DNA of 64,000 nucleotides. It comes from Bacillus sp. N1-1. Lineage in GTDB: Bacteria; Bacillota; Bacilli; Bacillales; Guptibacillaceae. Position 1 is the first letter of the stretch; the number at the start of each line of letters is the position of its first letter. Below the pieces are notes generated by a model. The model ran no database searches, was not told the DNA's origin, and saw nothing but the letters and a program-made list of their open reading frames with translations. The stretch covers positions 2,294,001 through 2,358,000 of the forward strand of contig NZ_CP046564.1 in NCBI RefSeq assembly GCF_009818105.1, written 5' to 3'. The position numbers were made by a program, and so were the translations under genes. Positions 27,559-39,066 of the stretch are shown piece after piece.

Positions 27559-29346
27559 ATGAGTACAGGATTATTAGCAATTCTTTCGTTACTCCCAATT
27601 GCTGCAGTAGGAATTTTCCTAGTAGGGTTACGATGGCCAGCAAGTAAAGCGATGCCAGTATCATACATCGTCGCTGTTGTACTAGCTCTATTCGTGTGGA
27701 AAGTTCCGGGCGCTACTGTTGCAGCAGCATCGATAAATGGGTTAGTTGTTGCCGCTACTTTGTTATATATCATCTTCGGAGCCATTCTACTCTTGAATAC
27801 ACTACAAGAAAGTGGTGGAATAAAAACGATTCGAGAAGGTTTTATTGGTATTTCACCTGACCGCCGCATTCAAGTCATCATCATCGCATGGTTGTTTGGT
27901 TCATTTATTGAAGGATCTGCTGGTTTCGGCACCCCGGCAGCAGTAGCTGTGCCGCTTCTTGTCGGTCTCGGATTTCCTGCTATGGCTGCAGTAATTGCAG
28001 GTATGGTGATCCAAAGCACACCTGTTTCTTTTGGTGCAGTTGGAACGCCAATTCTTGTCGGTGTTCAATCTGGTCTTACTGCTGATGCTAGCATCACGAA
28101 TGATTTCCTTGCTCTTGTAACGATGGTTGGAGGGCGGGTCGCCATTCTTCATGCTATCGTAGGTACACTCATCCCTTTATTTGTTGTAGCACTTATGACT
28201 CGTTTCTTTGGTAAAAACAAATCATTTCGGGAAGGCATTAAAGTCTGGAAATTCGCTTTGTTTGCTGCTTTCGCTATGACGATTCCATACGTTATAGTCG
28301 CAAATACCTTAGGTCCAGAATTTCCATCAATGATAGGGGGATTAGTTGGACTCGCTATTGTGGTCACAGCTGCGAAAAAAGGATTCCTCATGCCACCTCC
28401 AAATGAGCAATGGGATTTTGATGATAAAGAAAACTGGGATCCTTCCTGGTCAGGAAGCATTGAAATTAAAGATATTGCTCATAAAAGTGGACATATGTCG
28501 ATGGTCCGCGCGTGGACACCATATATTCTAGTTGGTTTACTTCTTGTAGCAACTAGATTGAAAGCGCTACCATTGATAGATTGGTTTCAAGCTTGGACGG
28601 TTTCAATACCTAATATTTTCGGCACTCAGATTTCGTCGAGCTTTCAGCCGCTTTACTTACCAGGTACGATTTTTATACTTGTCTCACTAATCACTTTTGT
28701 CATTCATCAAATGAATACGACTGCTTATGTTCGAGCATGGAAACACTCCGGTAAAACGATGATAGCTGCTTCAACTGCACTCGTCTTTACTGTTCCTATG
28801 GTTCAAGTATTCTTAAATTCAGGAGGCGGAGGGGCAGGATTTGATAAAATGCCGCTAGAACTCGCTAACGGTGTTGCAGCTCTAACAGGAGATTTCTGGC
28901 CTCTCTTTGCTTCATTCATCGGCGGTATCGGCGCATTTATTGCCGGTAGCAATACGGTCAGTAACATGATGTTTTCCTTATTCCAATATGATGTTGGAGC
29001 ACAAATAGGTGTAGATGCAACGTGGATTGTCGCTCTACAAGCTGTAGGAGGCGCAGCAGGGAACATGATCTGCGTTCATAACGTAGTTGCTGCTTCTGCA
29101 GTTGTAGGACTAGTAGGTAAGGAAGGGGACGTTATTCGAAAAACGCTTATTCCATTTGTTTATTATGCAACGATGGCTGGTGCACTCGGTTATTCAATTG
29201 TGTGGACTTCTGAAAAGGGAATATTTAATCTCGGAACGATTATCACCACCCTTATTGGAGTTGCAGCGATTTATATCATTGCAACGAATCGCTCTAAAAG
29301 TAACGCTATTGCCGTTGATAATAACCCTTATAAATCCATTAAATAA
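27559..29346 (+). CDS. Lactate/glycolate permease, LctP family
   Basis: This 595-residue polytopic membrane protein has the LctP signature [69 protein letters not shown] and the late [26 protein letters not shown] and [21 protein letters not shown] lies upstream of ATG 27559. It is a proton symporter of 2-hydroxyacids; the operon context favours glycolate (GlcA-like). A paralogue of 545 residues is encoded at 33153-34790. Confidence 0.92.
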   Translation: MSTGLLAILSLLPIAAVGIFLVGLRWPASKAMPVSYIVAVVLALFVWKVPGATVAAASINGLVVAATLLYIIFGAILLLNTLQESGGIKTIREGFIGISPDRRIQVIIIAWLFGSFIEGSAGFGTPAAVAVPLLVGLGFPAMAAVIAGMVIQSTPVSFGAVGTPILVGVQSGLTADASITNDFLALVTMVGGRVAILHAIVGTLIPLFVVALMTRFFGKNKSFREGIKVWKFALFAAFAMTIPYVIVANTLGPEFPSMIGGLVGLAIVVTAAKKGFLMPPPNEQWDFDDKENWDPSWSGSIEIKDIAHKSGHMSMVRAWTPYILVGLLLVATRLKALPLIDWFQAWTVSIPNIFGTQISSSFQPLYLPGTIFILVSLITFVIHQMNTTAYVRAWKHSGKTMIAASTALVFTVPMVQVFLNSGGGGAGFDKMPLELANGVAALTGDFWPLFASFIGGIGAFIAGSNTVSNMMFSLFQYDVGAQIGVDATWIVALQAVGGAAGNMICVHNVVAASAVVGLVGKEGDVIRKTLIPFVYYATMAGALGYSIVWTSEKGIFNLGTIITTLIGVAAIYIIATNRSKSNAIAVDNNPYKSIK

Positions 29347-29353
29347 TCAAAAG

Positions 29354-29383
29354 CACCTGCCACTTTACGTGGCAGGTGTTCTG
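29354..29383. terminator. Bidirectional terminator between the permease and pbuX
   Basis: A 10-bp stem CACCTGCCAC / GTGGCAGGTG with loop TTTAC sits between convergent genes. A and T tracts flank both sides (CAAAAG before, TTCT after), so it can serve both directions. Confidence 0.8.
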
Positions 29384-29387
29384 TATA

Positions 29388-31453
<2,066 letters not shown>

Positions 31454-31479
31454 ATGATGTTCATAAGGTTATGAATGGT

Positions 31480-31509
31480 ATTATAAACCAACACCAAAAT
31501 CGTTGTAAA
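31480..31509 (-). promoter_or_regulatory. Sigma-A promoter of xpt-pbuX
   Basis: Minus-strand -35 TTTACA (31509-31504), 18-base spacer, -10 TATAAT (31485-31480), just upstream of the aptamer. A CGAAC element facing GTTC (31533-31553) upstream could be a weak PurR box; this is tentative. Nothing else is seen out to 31610. Confidence 0.8.
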
Positions 31510-31610
31510 GAAAAACTTAACGATACTAGATCGAGAACACATTTATGTTCGTGTTTTACGTAATTCATCTAAATTAACTGCTAATTATTACAATTCCATC
31601 CATTAGAAAG

Positions 31611-31637
31611 AAGGCCGGATTCATATAATCCGGCCTT
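31611..31637 (-). terminator. Terminator of the flavin oxidoreductase gene
   Basis: An 11-bp stem AAGGCCGGATT / AATCCGGCCTT with a 5-base loop lies just past the minus-strand stop and is followed on that strand by CTTTCT. Confidence 0.75.
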
Positions 31638-31650
31638 TGTTAGGTTTAAT

Positions 31651-32667
31651 TTAACCCTTCGTTATATCAGAAAGGAGTTTGTAAGACTTCTTTCTTTTCT
31701 CATGGTCATAGATTGATGAAATAACCATCATTTCATCCGCTTGAGTTTCATCAAGGAACTCTTGCATTTTCCTTTCGACGGTTTCCGGTCCACCCACAAT
31801 GGAAGTAGCGAGCTGTTGATGAAGAGCTGCTAATTCATATTCACTAGCATTTAATTTCTCAACTGGCGGCTGCATTGGTGCTTCGTGATTACGAATTAAG
31901 TTTAGGAATTGCTGCTGTAGTGTAGTGGCAAGGAAATTTGCCTCTTCATCTGTATCTGCTGCAATCACGTTAACGCCTACCATTGCATACGGAGCATCCA
32001 ATACTTTTGAGGGCTTGAAATGGTTTCGGTAAGTTTCCATTGCAATAATTGTGTTTTGTGGTGAAAAGTGGCTTGCGAATGAATAGGGAAGACCGAGTTC
32101 CCCAGCTAATTGAGCACTATATAAACTTGATCCAAGTAGCCAAATTGGAATATCTAAACCTTCACCAGGTACAGCACGAACTGGGGAAGTACCCTGGCTT
32201 AGAGTAGGATCGAAGTAAGATCGTAGTTCACCAAGTAGTTCGGGAAAATCCTGTCCCATTGATCCCTGTCCTCTTCTTAAGGCGAACGCGGTTCGCTGAT
32301 CAGTACCAGGTGCGCGTCCTAGTCCTAGATCAATTCGACCCGGAAATAAAGATTCAAGTGTACCAAATTGCTCTGCGATAACAAGTGGTGAATGATTTGG
32401 AAGCATAACACCACCTGACCCAACGCGAAGAGTTGAGGTTCCTGCAGCCACATGACCAATGACAACTGACGTTGCAGAACTTGCGATAAAAGGCATATTG
32501 TGATGTTCTGCCAACCAAAAACGATTGTAGCCTAATTTTTCTACATGTTGAGCTAAGTCTCTCGATCGATAAAGAGCGTCCGAAATCGCACCAATTTCTT
32601 TAACCGGTGCTAAATCTAGAACAGAATATGAAATATCTTTTAATTGTTTTTTTGTTTGGTTAGACAT
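31651..32667 (-). CDS. LLM-class flavin-dependent oxidoreductase (luciferase-like)
   Basis: This 338-residue luciferase-like monooxygenase has [55 protein letters not shown] at the N-terminus and [25 protein letters not shown] around residue 110-130, characteristic of the MsnO8/YceB-like branch. It likely uses reduced FMN and O2 on an unknown substrate. It is monocistronic. Confidence 0.9.
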   Translation of the reverse strand: MSNQTKKQLKDISYSVLDLAPVKEIGAISDALYRSRDLAQHVEKLGYNRFWLAEHHNMPFIASSATSVVIGHVAAGTSTLRVGSGGVMLPNHSPLVIAEQFGTLESLFPGRIDLGLGRAPGTDQRTAFALRRGQGSMGQDFPELLGELRSYFDPTLSQGTSPVRAVPGEGLDIPIWLLGSSLYSAQLAGELGLPYSFASHFSPQNTIIAMETYRNHFKPSKVLDAPYAMVGVNVIAADTDEEANFLATTLQQQFLNLIRNHEAPMQPPVEKLNASEYELAALHQQLATSIVGGPETVERKMQEFLDETQADEMMVISSIYDHEKRKKSYKLLSDITKG

Positions 32668-32833
32668 ACGTTCATCTTCTTTCTTTTTAATAGATTTCTC
32701 ACTTCAATAAAAACCCAATTCCAATTCTATCAGGGGCGTCTCGTAATAGAAAATAATCCGCTCATCAACACGTATGTCAGCGTGATTGTTTGAACATACT
32801 AGTTACTAGAATCGGTTATTAGGAGGGAAGAGG

Positions 32834-33091
32834 ATGGAAGAGTCTCGTTATCGAATCATGTTTACCTATCGGATGAGAAGCGTTGGGTTCCTTTGTTTAC
32901 ATTGTTTTGATACGATTGAAAAACAAATCGTTACTGTGCCTGTTTATAGTGGCTACAATGGAGTGGAGATCCATCATGATTCCATGAAGCGGTTTCCAAA
33001 AGAATTACTTGAAACGCTTCGTAATGAAAAAGAGAAGATTGACGATGGATTCTATTCCATACGAACCTGGGACGTTGAAAGTCTTGGATAA
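32834..33091 (+). CDS. Small protein of unknown function
   Basis: The 85-residue soluble protein (MEESRYRIMFTYRMRSVGFL...) has no recognised domain, and the single pair of Cys/His in LCLHCFD is not a full metal motif. GGAGGGAAGAGG precedes the ATG, and a terminator starts one base after its stop codon, so it is a real gene. Neighbours give no functional clue. Confidence 0.7.
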   Translation: MEESRYRIMFTYRMRSVGFLCLHCFDTIEKQIVTVPVYSGYNGVEIHHDSMKRFPKELLETLRNEKEKIDDGFYSIRTWDVESLG

Positions 33092-33135
33092 AAACAAATG
33101 AGCCGATGTTGCATGCAACATCGGCTCATTTGTTT
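33092..33135. terminator. Bidirectional terminator, 44-base perfect palindrome
   Basis: The arms mirror exactly about the centre GCA/TGC at 33113/33114, with A-rich and T-rich ends, between two convergent genes. The core of each arm is AATGAGCCGATG / CATCGGCTCATT. Confidence 0.85.
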
Positions 33136-33152
33136 ATTTTGAAGGTATCAAG

Positions 33153-34790
33153 TTAAAACACCATAATCGCAATCCATCCAAGTACGCCAGAAGCAATCGC
33201 ATAAAACAACATTGGCCCCATCGTCATTCGAATAATCGTTCCTTCTTTTCCAACCATTCCGACAACAGAAGCAGCTGCCACAACGTTTAAAACACAAATC
33301 ATATTCCCTGCATTAGCACCTAATACTTGAAGTGAAAGGACAAGTTGTTCATTCATTTGAAGCTGATCCGCTACGCTAAATTGAAAGAGTGAGAACATCA
33401 TATTGCTAAATGTCGCACTTCCTGAAATGAATGAGCCGAGCGCACCGATAAACGGGGCAACAAGTGGCCAGGCATCGCCAACTGCGTTCGCAACAAGTGT
33501 CGCAAGCTCCATTGGCATGCTCAGGAGATCAGAACCATTAATCCCTGAATTAATAAAAATCCGGACCATTGGAACCGCTGTTCCAAGTGCAATGACCGTC
33601 CCAACCATTGTTTTTAGTGAATCCATCATTGTGTCTTTTACAGCTTTAAGTGTCATTTTATGCAGAAAGATTGTTACTAATATAACGACGATAAAAATAG
33701 TCCCTGGTAAGTACAATGGTTCAAAAGAAGTACTGATCTCTGTTCCGAGAATTTCTTGCCAGCCTATCTTAACCGATCGGAGCCATCCTTTTATTGGAAG
33801 GAAATCTAACCGCGTAAGCACCAATAAAATGGCAACGAGCAAATAAGGAATCCAAGCAAGCCCTAACGAGAGAGAATGATGAGGTTTCAAGTTCGTTTGG
33901 TTTACATGGTTGAAATCCCATGGCTTATCCGGAAGAAGAAAGCCTCTTTTGGCAGCTGGAATCACTACGGAAAGACCAACAAGACCACCAATAATAGAGG
34001 GAAATTCAGGTCCTAGAAAAGTAGCCACTATAAAAGCAGGTACGGTAAAGCTAAATCCAGCAAATAAGGCGAATTTCCATAAAGAGAGCCCTTCTTTCCA
34101 AGAATGATTTTCACCGAAAAAGCGCGTTAACATCATCACTAAGATTAAAGGAATTAACGTGCCGACAAAAAGGTCAATCATGACAGCACTTTGAGTAACG
34201 GCCTGAAGATACTCTCCCATTGACTGACTACCAATGGAAGCTGCCACTTGTTCTGCGACGGCCGGTCCCTGTCGAAGCCCCTGATCTACACCAACGATAA
34301 TAGGTGTCCCAACCGCTCCGAATGAAACAGGACTACTATCTGCAATAAGCGCCATCGTAACGGCGGAAAGGGGAGGGAACCCAAGAGCTACTAGAAGCGG
34401 AGCTCCAATTGCAGCTGGCGTCCCAAACCCTGCTGCTCCTTCAATAAATGCACCAAACAACCAGGCAATAATAATGAGCTGAACCCGACGGTCCATCGAT
34501 ATGCCCATAAATCCCGCTCGAATTGCATCAATCGCTCCACTGTTTCGTAACGTATTTAAAAGCAGAATCGCTCCAAATACAATCCAAATAATCGATAATG
34601 CAATGATCAGCCCTTCCATAGAAGCTGCCACAATTTGTATAACTGGTATTTTCCAAACGAAAAAAGCTGCGACTGCAGTAAGTAGTAAACTTCCTGGCAT
34701 GGCAGTAGTAGCCGGAAGGCGTAGTAGGACGAGCAAGATAAATACCGCAAGAATCGGCGTTAATGCCGCAAAAAGTTGGAGTTCATTCAT
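33153..34790 (-). CDS. lctP: L-lactate permease, LctP family (second copy)
   Basis: This 545-residue polytopic permease shares with the copy at 27559-29346 the segments [70 protein letters not shown] and [30 protein letters not shown] 34790 with AAGGTGAG upstream is preferred over GTG 34799. It transports lactate or related 2-hydroxyacids by proton symport. Two FNR-like sites upstream point to oxygen-dependent control, which suits a lactate transporter. Confidence 0.92.
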   Translation of the reverse strand: MNELQLFAALTPILAVFILLVLLRLPATTAMPGSLLLTAVAAFFVWKIPVIQIVAASMEGLIIALSIIWIVFGAILLLNTLRNSGAIDAIRAGFMGISMDRRVQLIIIAWLFGAFIEGAAGFGTPAAIGAPLLVALGFPPLSAVTMALIADSSPVSFGAVGTPIIVGVDQGLRQGPAVAEQVAASIGSQSMGEYLQAVTQSAVMIDLFVGTLIPLILVMMLTRFFGENHSWKEGLSLWKFALFAGFSFTVPAFIVATFLGPEFPSIIGGLVGLSVVIPAAKRGFLLPDKPWDFNHVNQTNLKPHHSLSLGLAWIPYLLVAILLVLTRLDFLPIKGWLRSVKIGWQEILGTEISTSFEPLYLPGTIFIVVILVTIFLHKMTLKAVKDTMMDSLKTMVGTVIALGTAVPMVRIFINSGINGSDLLSMPMELATLVANAVGDAWPLVAPFIGALGSFISGSATFSNMMFSLFQFSVADQLQMNEQLVLSLQVLGANAGNMICVLNVVAAASVVGMVGKEGTIIRMTMGPMLFYAIASGVLGWIAIMVF

Positions 34791-34816
34791 TTTTCTCACC
34801 TTTTCTACGAGGTTAA

Positions 34817-34878
34817 TGTGATCTCTTTCACATATAGCTTATCTAAAGTCACCTAAATATTAAGTGACAAACATCACA
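34817..34878 (-). promoter_or_regulatory. Two FNR/CRP-type sites upstream of lctP
   Basis: TGTGA-TCTCTT-TCACA (34817-34832) is a perfect TGTGA-N6-TCACA palindrome. AGTGA-CAAACA-TCACA (34863-34878) differs by one base. Their centres are 46 bases apart. Bacillus FNR uses this sequence. A poor -10 (TATATG on the minus strand near 34830-34837) would place the distal site near -41, an activating position, and the proximal site at the start. Confidence 0.6.
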
Positions 34879-34946
34879 CTTCAAGCAAACTGCTAAATGA
34901 AAATCTGTTAAAATAGCTTTGAAGCAATAATGAAGGAGCTGAGATT

Positions 34947-35177
34947 ATGCTTAAAAAAGTCGATTACTTTTTCTATCCTGTTGACGTTACCCAACCTACC
35001 GGGGCAGAAGTGACGTATTATTGGGAAATTAGCGTGGCGGAATACGAAGGAAAAATCTATGCTTACGCGAAGGCGGACGAATTTGGAAGAAAAATTCGCT
35101 GGCATCAAAGTGATCAGCCTGATAAAGAAAGTGCTCTTGCTGTCATCCAAGAAAAATGCAAAACGCAAAGCAAGTAA
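34947..35177 (+). CDS. Small protein of unknown function
   Basis: The 76-residue soluble protein (MLKKVDYFFYPVDVTQPTGAEVTYYWEISV...) is rich in aromatic residues and looks like a single small beta-rich domain. No family is recognised. GAAGGAGCTGAG precedes the ATG and a strong terminator follows, so expression is likely. Confidence 0.7.
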   Translation: MLKKVDYFFYPVDVTQPTGAEVTYYWEISVAEYEGKIYAYAKADEFGRKIRWHQSDQPDKESALAVIQEKCKTQSK

Positions 35178-35180
35178 GAA

Positions 35181-35210
35181 AAAAGCTAGCGACATTCGCT
35201 AGCTTTTTTT
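35181..35210 (+). terminator. Rho-independent terminator
   Basis: An 11-bp stem AAAAGCTAGCG / CGCTAGCTTTT with loop ACATT ends in a run of seven T. Confidence 0.88.
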
Positions 35211-35308
35211 GCACATCGTAACCTACCCAGGTTATTCATTTTGGCATGCGTTCGGTACATTCAGGGTACGATGAAGAAAAATGGCCAACAAGATAGGATG
35301 ATGAACGC

Positions 35309-35911
35309 ATGAACCAGAAAATCATAATCCTTAGCACACTTTTATTAGCGCATATTCTCTTGTTTTTAAGCTTTGTTCACTATCCAGAAACGTTTTGGCC
35401 GGTTTTTACTGTCACACTAGCGATTTTAATCTTCCTAAGTGTGAAAACAGGGACACTTTCGTTTCAAAAAATAACAATTAGCAACTGGCTATATATCCTG
35501 ATTAGCGCCATCTTGCTTTATGCGATTTCATATATTGGAATAGAAGGAATCAAGTGGATTTATCCCTCATTATTTGAGGACATGGAACGTTTTTACGATG
35601 TTGTGGAACCAGTTAAAGTTTGGCATTTTATTAGTCTTATTCTAATCGTCATTCCAGGAGAAGAGATTTATTGGAGAGGGTACATCCAGCAACAATTGAA
35701 ACGGTACAAAAAGGGAGACACCATTATCATTGCGAGCATTTTATATGCGACAGCGCATTTATACTCTGATGCCTATTTATTAGTAGCGGCAGCTATTGGA
35801 GGTGGAATCGCCTGGGGATGGCTATACGAAAAAACAAAAAATTTTTGGGTCCCGCTCCTATCCCATATTCTTTTCGATCTTCTTATTCTCGTTTTTATTC
35901 CGTTACTGTAA
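35309..35911 (+). CDS. CPBP-family intramembrane metalloprotease (CAAX/Abi)
   Basis: This 200-residue membrane protein has about six helices and the CPBP motifs: EExxxR as E118-E119...R123 in IPGEEIYWRGYIQ, a His in ATAHLYSDAY, and HILFDLLILV at the C-terminus. Family members cleave substrates within the membrane; some act in bacteriocin immunity or protein secretion. The ATG follows GATAGGATGATGAACGC. No linked substrate gene is evident. Confidence 0.88.
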   Translation: MNQKIIILSTLLLAHILLFLSFVHYPETFWPVFTVTLAILIFLSVKTGTLSFQKITISNWLYILISAILLYAISYIGIEGIKWIYPSLFEDMERFYDVVEPVKVWHFISLILIVIPGEEIYWRGYIQQQLKRYKKGDTIIIASILYATAHLYSDAYLLVAAAIGGGIAWGWLYEKTKNFWVPLLSHILFDLLILVFIPLL

Positions 35912-35916
35912 GGAGC

Positions 35917-35953
35917 AAACGACTTTTCCTAATAGGGAAGGTCGTTTTCTTTT
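35917..35953 (+). terminator. Rho-independent terminator
   Basis: AAACGAC / GTCGTTT stem, extended by TTTTCC / GGGAAG, followed by TCTTTT. Confidence 0.75.
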
Positions 35954-36072
35954 ATGAACATTTTCCCTAATTCCTGCAAATGATGTCACTATTCTAGACT
36001 AAGCGGTTGCGACTTGGTTATACTTCTAGTAGTATTAGAATGAATGGCTAAGAATTGAAAAGAGGGTTATAA

Positions 36073-37140
36073 ATGAAAGAATCAATATACGGATTAACGT
36101 TTGATCAGCTAACTGAATGGTTGCTAGAACGTGGTCACAAAAAATTCCGTGCCTCCCAAGTTTGGGATTGGCTCTATAAAAAACGTGTTAAAGAATTTTC
36201 TCAAATGAATAACGTAAATAAAGACTGTATCAAACTTTTGGAAGAGAATTTTGCTATCCAGACATTAACTCAAGAAATCAAGCAGGAATCTTCTGACGGT
36301 ACGATTAAATTCTTGTTCAAATTACAAGACGGAAACGTTATTGAAACGGTACTCATGCGTTTCCATTATGGTCAATCGGTCTGTGTGACAACACAAGTAG
36401 GTTGTAATATCGGTTGTTCCTTCTGTGCAAGTGGACTTCTTAAGAAGAGCCGTGACCTTACAAGTGGAGAAATTGTTGAGCAAATTATGAACGTTCAGCA
36501 CGCACTTGATGAAAAAGCTAATGAAGAGCGCGTAAGTCACATTGTTATTATGGGAATTGGTGAACCATTTGATAACTACGATAATATGATGGACTTCCTT
36601 CATATTGTTAATTCTCAAAAAGGTCTTTGCATTGGCGCTCGCCATATAACAGTTTCTACAAGTGGACTTGCGAAGCAAATTTACGATTTTGCGAATGAAG
36701 ATCTTCAAGTGAACCTTGCGATCTCACTTCACGCACCTAATGATGAGCTTCGAACCAAGATTATGAAAATCAACAAAGCTTATCCACTCGGAAAACTAAT
36801 GCCTGCAATTGATTACTATCTTGAGAAAACCAACCGCAGAATTACGTTTGAGTATATCATGTTGAGAGATGTCAATGATCACGTAGAAGAAGCGAAACAA
36901 CTCGCCAATCTACTAGCTGATAAGCGCCATCTTTCATACGTAAACTTGATTCCATATAATCCCGTTGATGATCACTCTTATCAGCGTAGTGAAAAAGAAT
37001 CGATCCTTGCGTTCTATGATACGCTTAAAAAGAACGGCATTAACTGCGTCATCCGTCATGAGAACGGAACAGACATTGATGCTGCTTGCGGTCAGCTCCG
37101 TAGTAAGCAAGTAAAGAAACTAGAAAATGCAGGAAAATAG
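36073..37140 (+). CDS. rlmN: 23S rRNA (adenine-2503-C2) methyltransferase, RlmN type radical SAM
   Basis: The 355-residue enzyme has the radical SAM cluster C111-x3-C115-x2-C118 ([12 protein letters not shown]), the SAM-binding [12 protein letters not shown], and the methyl-carrier Cys339 in DAACGQL. It methylates A2503 of 23S rRNA and the matching tRNA adenine. The N-terminal accessory domain is present. It stands alone, not beside prpC/stp as in B. subtilis, and its C-terminal half ([23 protein letters not shown]) reads more like the Lactobacillales/Cfr-like side of the family, so it may be a second paralogue. Confidence 0.9.
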   Translation: MKESIYGLTFDQLTEWLLERGHKKFRASQVWDWLYKKRVKEFSQMNNVNKDCIKLLEENFAIQTLTQEIKQESSDGTIKFLFKLQDGNVIETVLMRFHYGQSVCVTTQVGCNIGCSFCASGLLKKSRDLTSGEIVEQIMNVQHALDEKANEERVSHIVIMGIGEPFDNYDNMMDFLHIVNSQKGLCIGARHITVSTSGLAKQIYDFANEDLQVNLAISLHAPNDELRTKIMKINKAYPLGKLMPAIDYYLEKTNRRITFEYIMLRDVNDHVEEAKQLANLLADKRHLSYVNLIPYNPVDDHSYQRSEKESILAFYDTLKKNGINCVIRHENGTDIDAACGQLRSKQVKKLENAGK

Positions 37141-37150
37141 CACAATTAGC

Positions 37151-37182
37151 AAGACGCTTACCAGAAATGGTGGCGTCTTTTT
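37151..37182 (+). terminator. Terminator of rlmN
   Basis: Stem AAGACGC...ACCA / TGGT...GCGTCTT with loop GAAA, followed by TTTTA. Confidence 0.8.
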
Positions 37183-37272
37183 ATATGCAAAGGTAATCAC
37201 ACCAACCATTTTTAAATGCATACACTGAAAACAAGCTAGCTTGAGTTCAACTTGTGAGTAAGGAGACAAAAT

Positions 37273-37650
37273 ATGAAAGGGTTAATGATTGTTTTTAGTT
37301 TACTATGCATCTGGATTGGATCTGGATTATACACGGATTATCAACGTGAAAGCCTACCTTTTGAGTTAATGGGGGAAGATACAAGCATAAAGTCTGGATA
37401 TAACGATATTCATATTTTTAGAGAAAATAATCAAATTACTAAGCTTGAGGTGTTCGATCAAACTAGAGAAAGGGTAAAAGTATATCAAATAGATGATTTA
37501 AAGGAACTATACCCCTCAGCTTCTTATGTAAAAGGAGAAGTGAAAGAAGGAAAACTCTATCTTTTATACGATGAAGGCGGAAAAGTTGTTTCCAAAAGAG
37601 TTGTGGTTGGTGCCAGAGGATCTCTATCATTCATGCCTGAAAGAAAATGA
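37273..37650 (+). CDS. Secreted or membrane-anchored protein of unknown function
   Basis: The 125-residue protein has one N-terminal hydrophobic segment (GLMIVFSLLCIWIGSGLY, residues 3-20) without a clear cleavage or lipobox site, then a polar extracellular part with alternating charged strands. AAGGAGACAAAAT precedes the ATG. No family is recognised and neighbours are unrelated. Confidence 0.65.
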   Translation: MKGLMIVFSLLCIWIGSGLYTDYQRESLPFELMGEDTSIKSGYNDIHIFRENNQITKLEVFDQTRERVKVYQIDDLKELYPSASYVKGEVKEGKLYLLYDEGGKVVSKRVVVGARGSLSFMPERK

Positions 37651-37666
37651 ATTTTGTCAACAAATC

Positions 37667-37697
37667 GCCAATTCGTTTTCAGGATTGGCTTTTCTTC
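37667..37697 (+). terminator. Rho-independent terminator
   Basis: Stem GCCAAT / ATTGGC with an 11-base loop, followed by TTTTCTTCTT. Confidence 0.65.
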
Positions 37698-37778
37698 TTA
37701 TAAGAATTAAGTTGATCTGGTCACCATAACAGCAATACCTGTTATAATGGCGTTACTATTGCATAGAGAGGGATTTAT

Positions 37779-38792
37779 ATGACAAAGAGCCTTACGAACT
37801 CTGAGAGAGATCAATTACTGCAAGATCTTACATTTGACCAACAATCATATCTTATGAATACTCTTAAACGAGGTAAAAAAACAGCTTTTGCCAATGTGAT
37901 TGCTAAAAGTAAAGGAAGAATTATTCCAAGCGGCGCAACCGATGAAGAAATTGGGATGTTGCTTGACGATTGGATATTAGACGATTACCTGGATGCAGGT
38001 GTTGTTTCAGAAGATGTAAAGTGTGATTGTGGTCGTGCATTACGCTATCAATATATTGTACGCCATGTAAAAACAGGTGAAATGCGTCGTTTTGGGATTA
38101 ATCATTTTGAAGAACACACAGGTTTACCCGCTACCATCGTGAAAGAAGTCGTACAAGGTTTCACGAAAATTGATTATGAGTTGGATGAACTCTTATTAAA
38201 AAGGCAAAATGGCTCTCCTACATATGACATCCCTGAAGGTTTGAACCTACCAGCAGATATCGAGCAGCCACTTTCCTTACAACTTCCGTTACTTGATCGA
38301 CAAGAACGACGGTTAAACAGTTTGATCAGGGCTTACCGTGAAGAAAAAGAAGCACTTCAAAGAGGCAGCAATACGTTAGAGGCTGTAGATATCCCGACAC
38401 AGAAAAAAGAAGACTTGAAAGTTAAAGAGGCGTTACCTAAAGAGGAGTTACAAGGTTCTTTTGATTTGTTCGCCGAAGAAACTCAAGAACCTTTACCAGA
38501 AAAGACAAGCGAGAAACCGAAAGAAACTTATTTTGTGGGAGACCTTTCGTTTACAACCCAGGAATCGGTAGACGGCTATATTCAACAAGGTACAGAGAGT
38601 GCCTTGATGATTTGCGAGCTCCTAATCAAAGAAGGAAAAGTTCAAGACAAGCGCTACTCGACAAAGAAACCGAAAATTTACTATGCAGTTTGCACTTATC
38701 TCGATTCATTTGTGGCATCGGGATCCATGTCTGTTGAGCCGCTTGGACGTGAAGATCGCATCTATCGATTAAAAAGCGGGCAATCCTCCTGA
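37779..38792 (+). CDS. DUF3895-like protein of unknown function
   Basis: The 337-residue cytoplasmic protein has an N-terminal domain with a CxC motif (VKCDCGRALRYQYIVRHVKTGEMRRFGINHFEEHTGL, about residues 80-117), a charged low-complexity linker (about 200-250) and a C-terminal domain (ESVDGYIQQGTESALMICELLIKEGKVQDKRYSTKKPKIYYAVCTYL). The C-terminal part resembles what I recall as DUF3895 in Bacillus; that is unverified. It may bind nucleic acid through the CDCG region, but this is a guess. Confidence 0.7.
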   Translation: MTKSLTNSERDQLLQDLTFDQQSYLMNTLKRGKKTAFANVIAKSKGRIIPSGATDEEIGMLLDDWILDDYLDAGVVSEDVKCDCGRALRYQYIVRHVKTGEMRRFGINHFEEHTGLPATIVKEVVQGFTKIDYELDELLLKRQNGSPTYDIPEGLNLPADIEQPLSLQLPLLDRQERRLNSLIRAYREEKEALQRGSNTLEAVDIPTQKKEDLKVKEALPKEELQGSFDLFAEETQEPLPEKTSEKPKETYFVGDLSFTTQESVDGYIQQGTESALMICELLIKEGKVQDKRYSTKKPKIYYAVCTYLDSFVASGSMSVEPLGREDRIYRLKSGQSS

Positions 38793-38817
38793 TATTTCAT
38801 AATCATCAGATAAATCA

Positions 38818-38846
38818 TTGACATTTCATTATACCAGGTCTATAAT
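38818..38846 (+). promoter_or_regulatory. Sigma-A promoter for the S-box transcript
   Basis: TTGACA (38818-38823), 17-base spacer, TATAAT (38841-38846): both hexamers are perfect. It lies about 30 bases before the aptamer. Confidence 0.9.
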
Positions 38847-38875
38847 TTCAAACATGTTCAAAAATTAAATCAATA

Positions 38876-39039
38876 CTCTTATCAAGAGTGGCGGAGGGAA
38901 TAGGCCCTATGATGCCCGGCAACCTTTCAACTTTAGTTGAAGCTGGTGCCAAATCCTACAGATGTTGTCATCTGGAAGATAAGAGGAGGATACTGTTAGC
39001 AATCCCTCTTCTTATTTTTTAAGAAGAGGGATTTTTTAT
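38876..39039 (+). ncRNA. SAM (S-box) riboswitch with terminator
   Basis: The P1 arms CTCTTATC (38876-38883) and GATAAGAG (38978-38985) enclose the S-box core: AGAGTGGCGGAGGGA, GGCCCTATGATGCCCGGCAACC and the GGTGCCAAATCC segment. A terminator follows, arms AATCCCTCTTCTTA / TAAGAAGAGGGATT (39001-39014 and 39020-39033) with a T run. SAM binding should stop transcription of the methyltransferase gene downstream. Confidence 0.95.
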
Positions 39040-39066
39040 TTTACAGAGAATAAGGAGCTGTTACAC

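Noticed and set aside
31533-31553. PurR-box-like CGAAC/GTTC repeat upstream of xpt
   Set aside because: It matches the PurBox consensus only partly and the inverted partner is too close; the riboswitch alone explains control.
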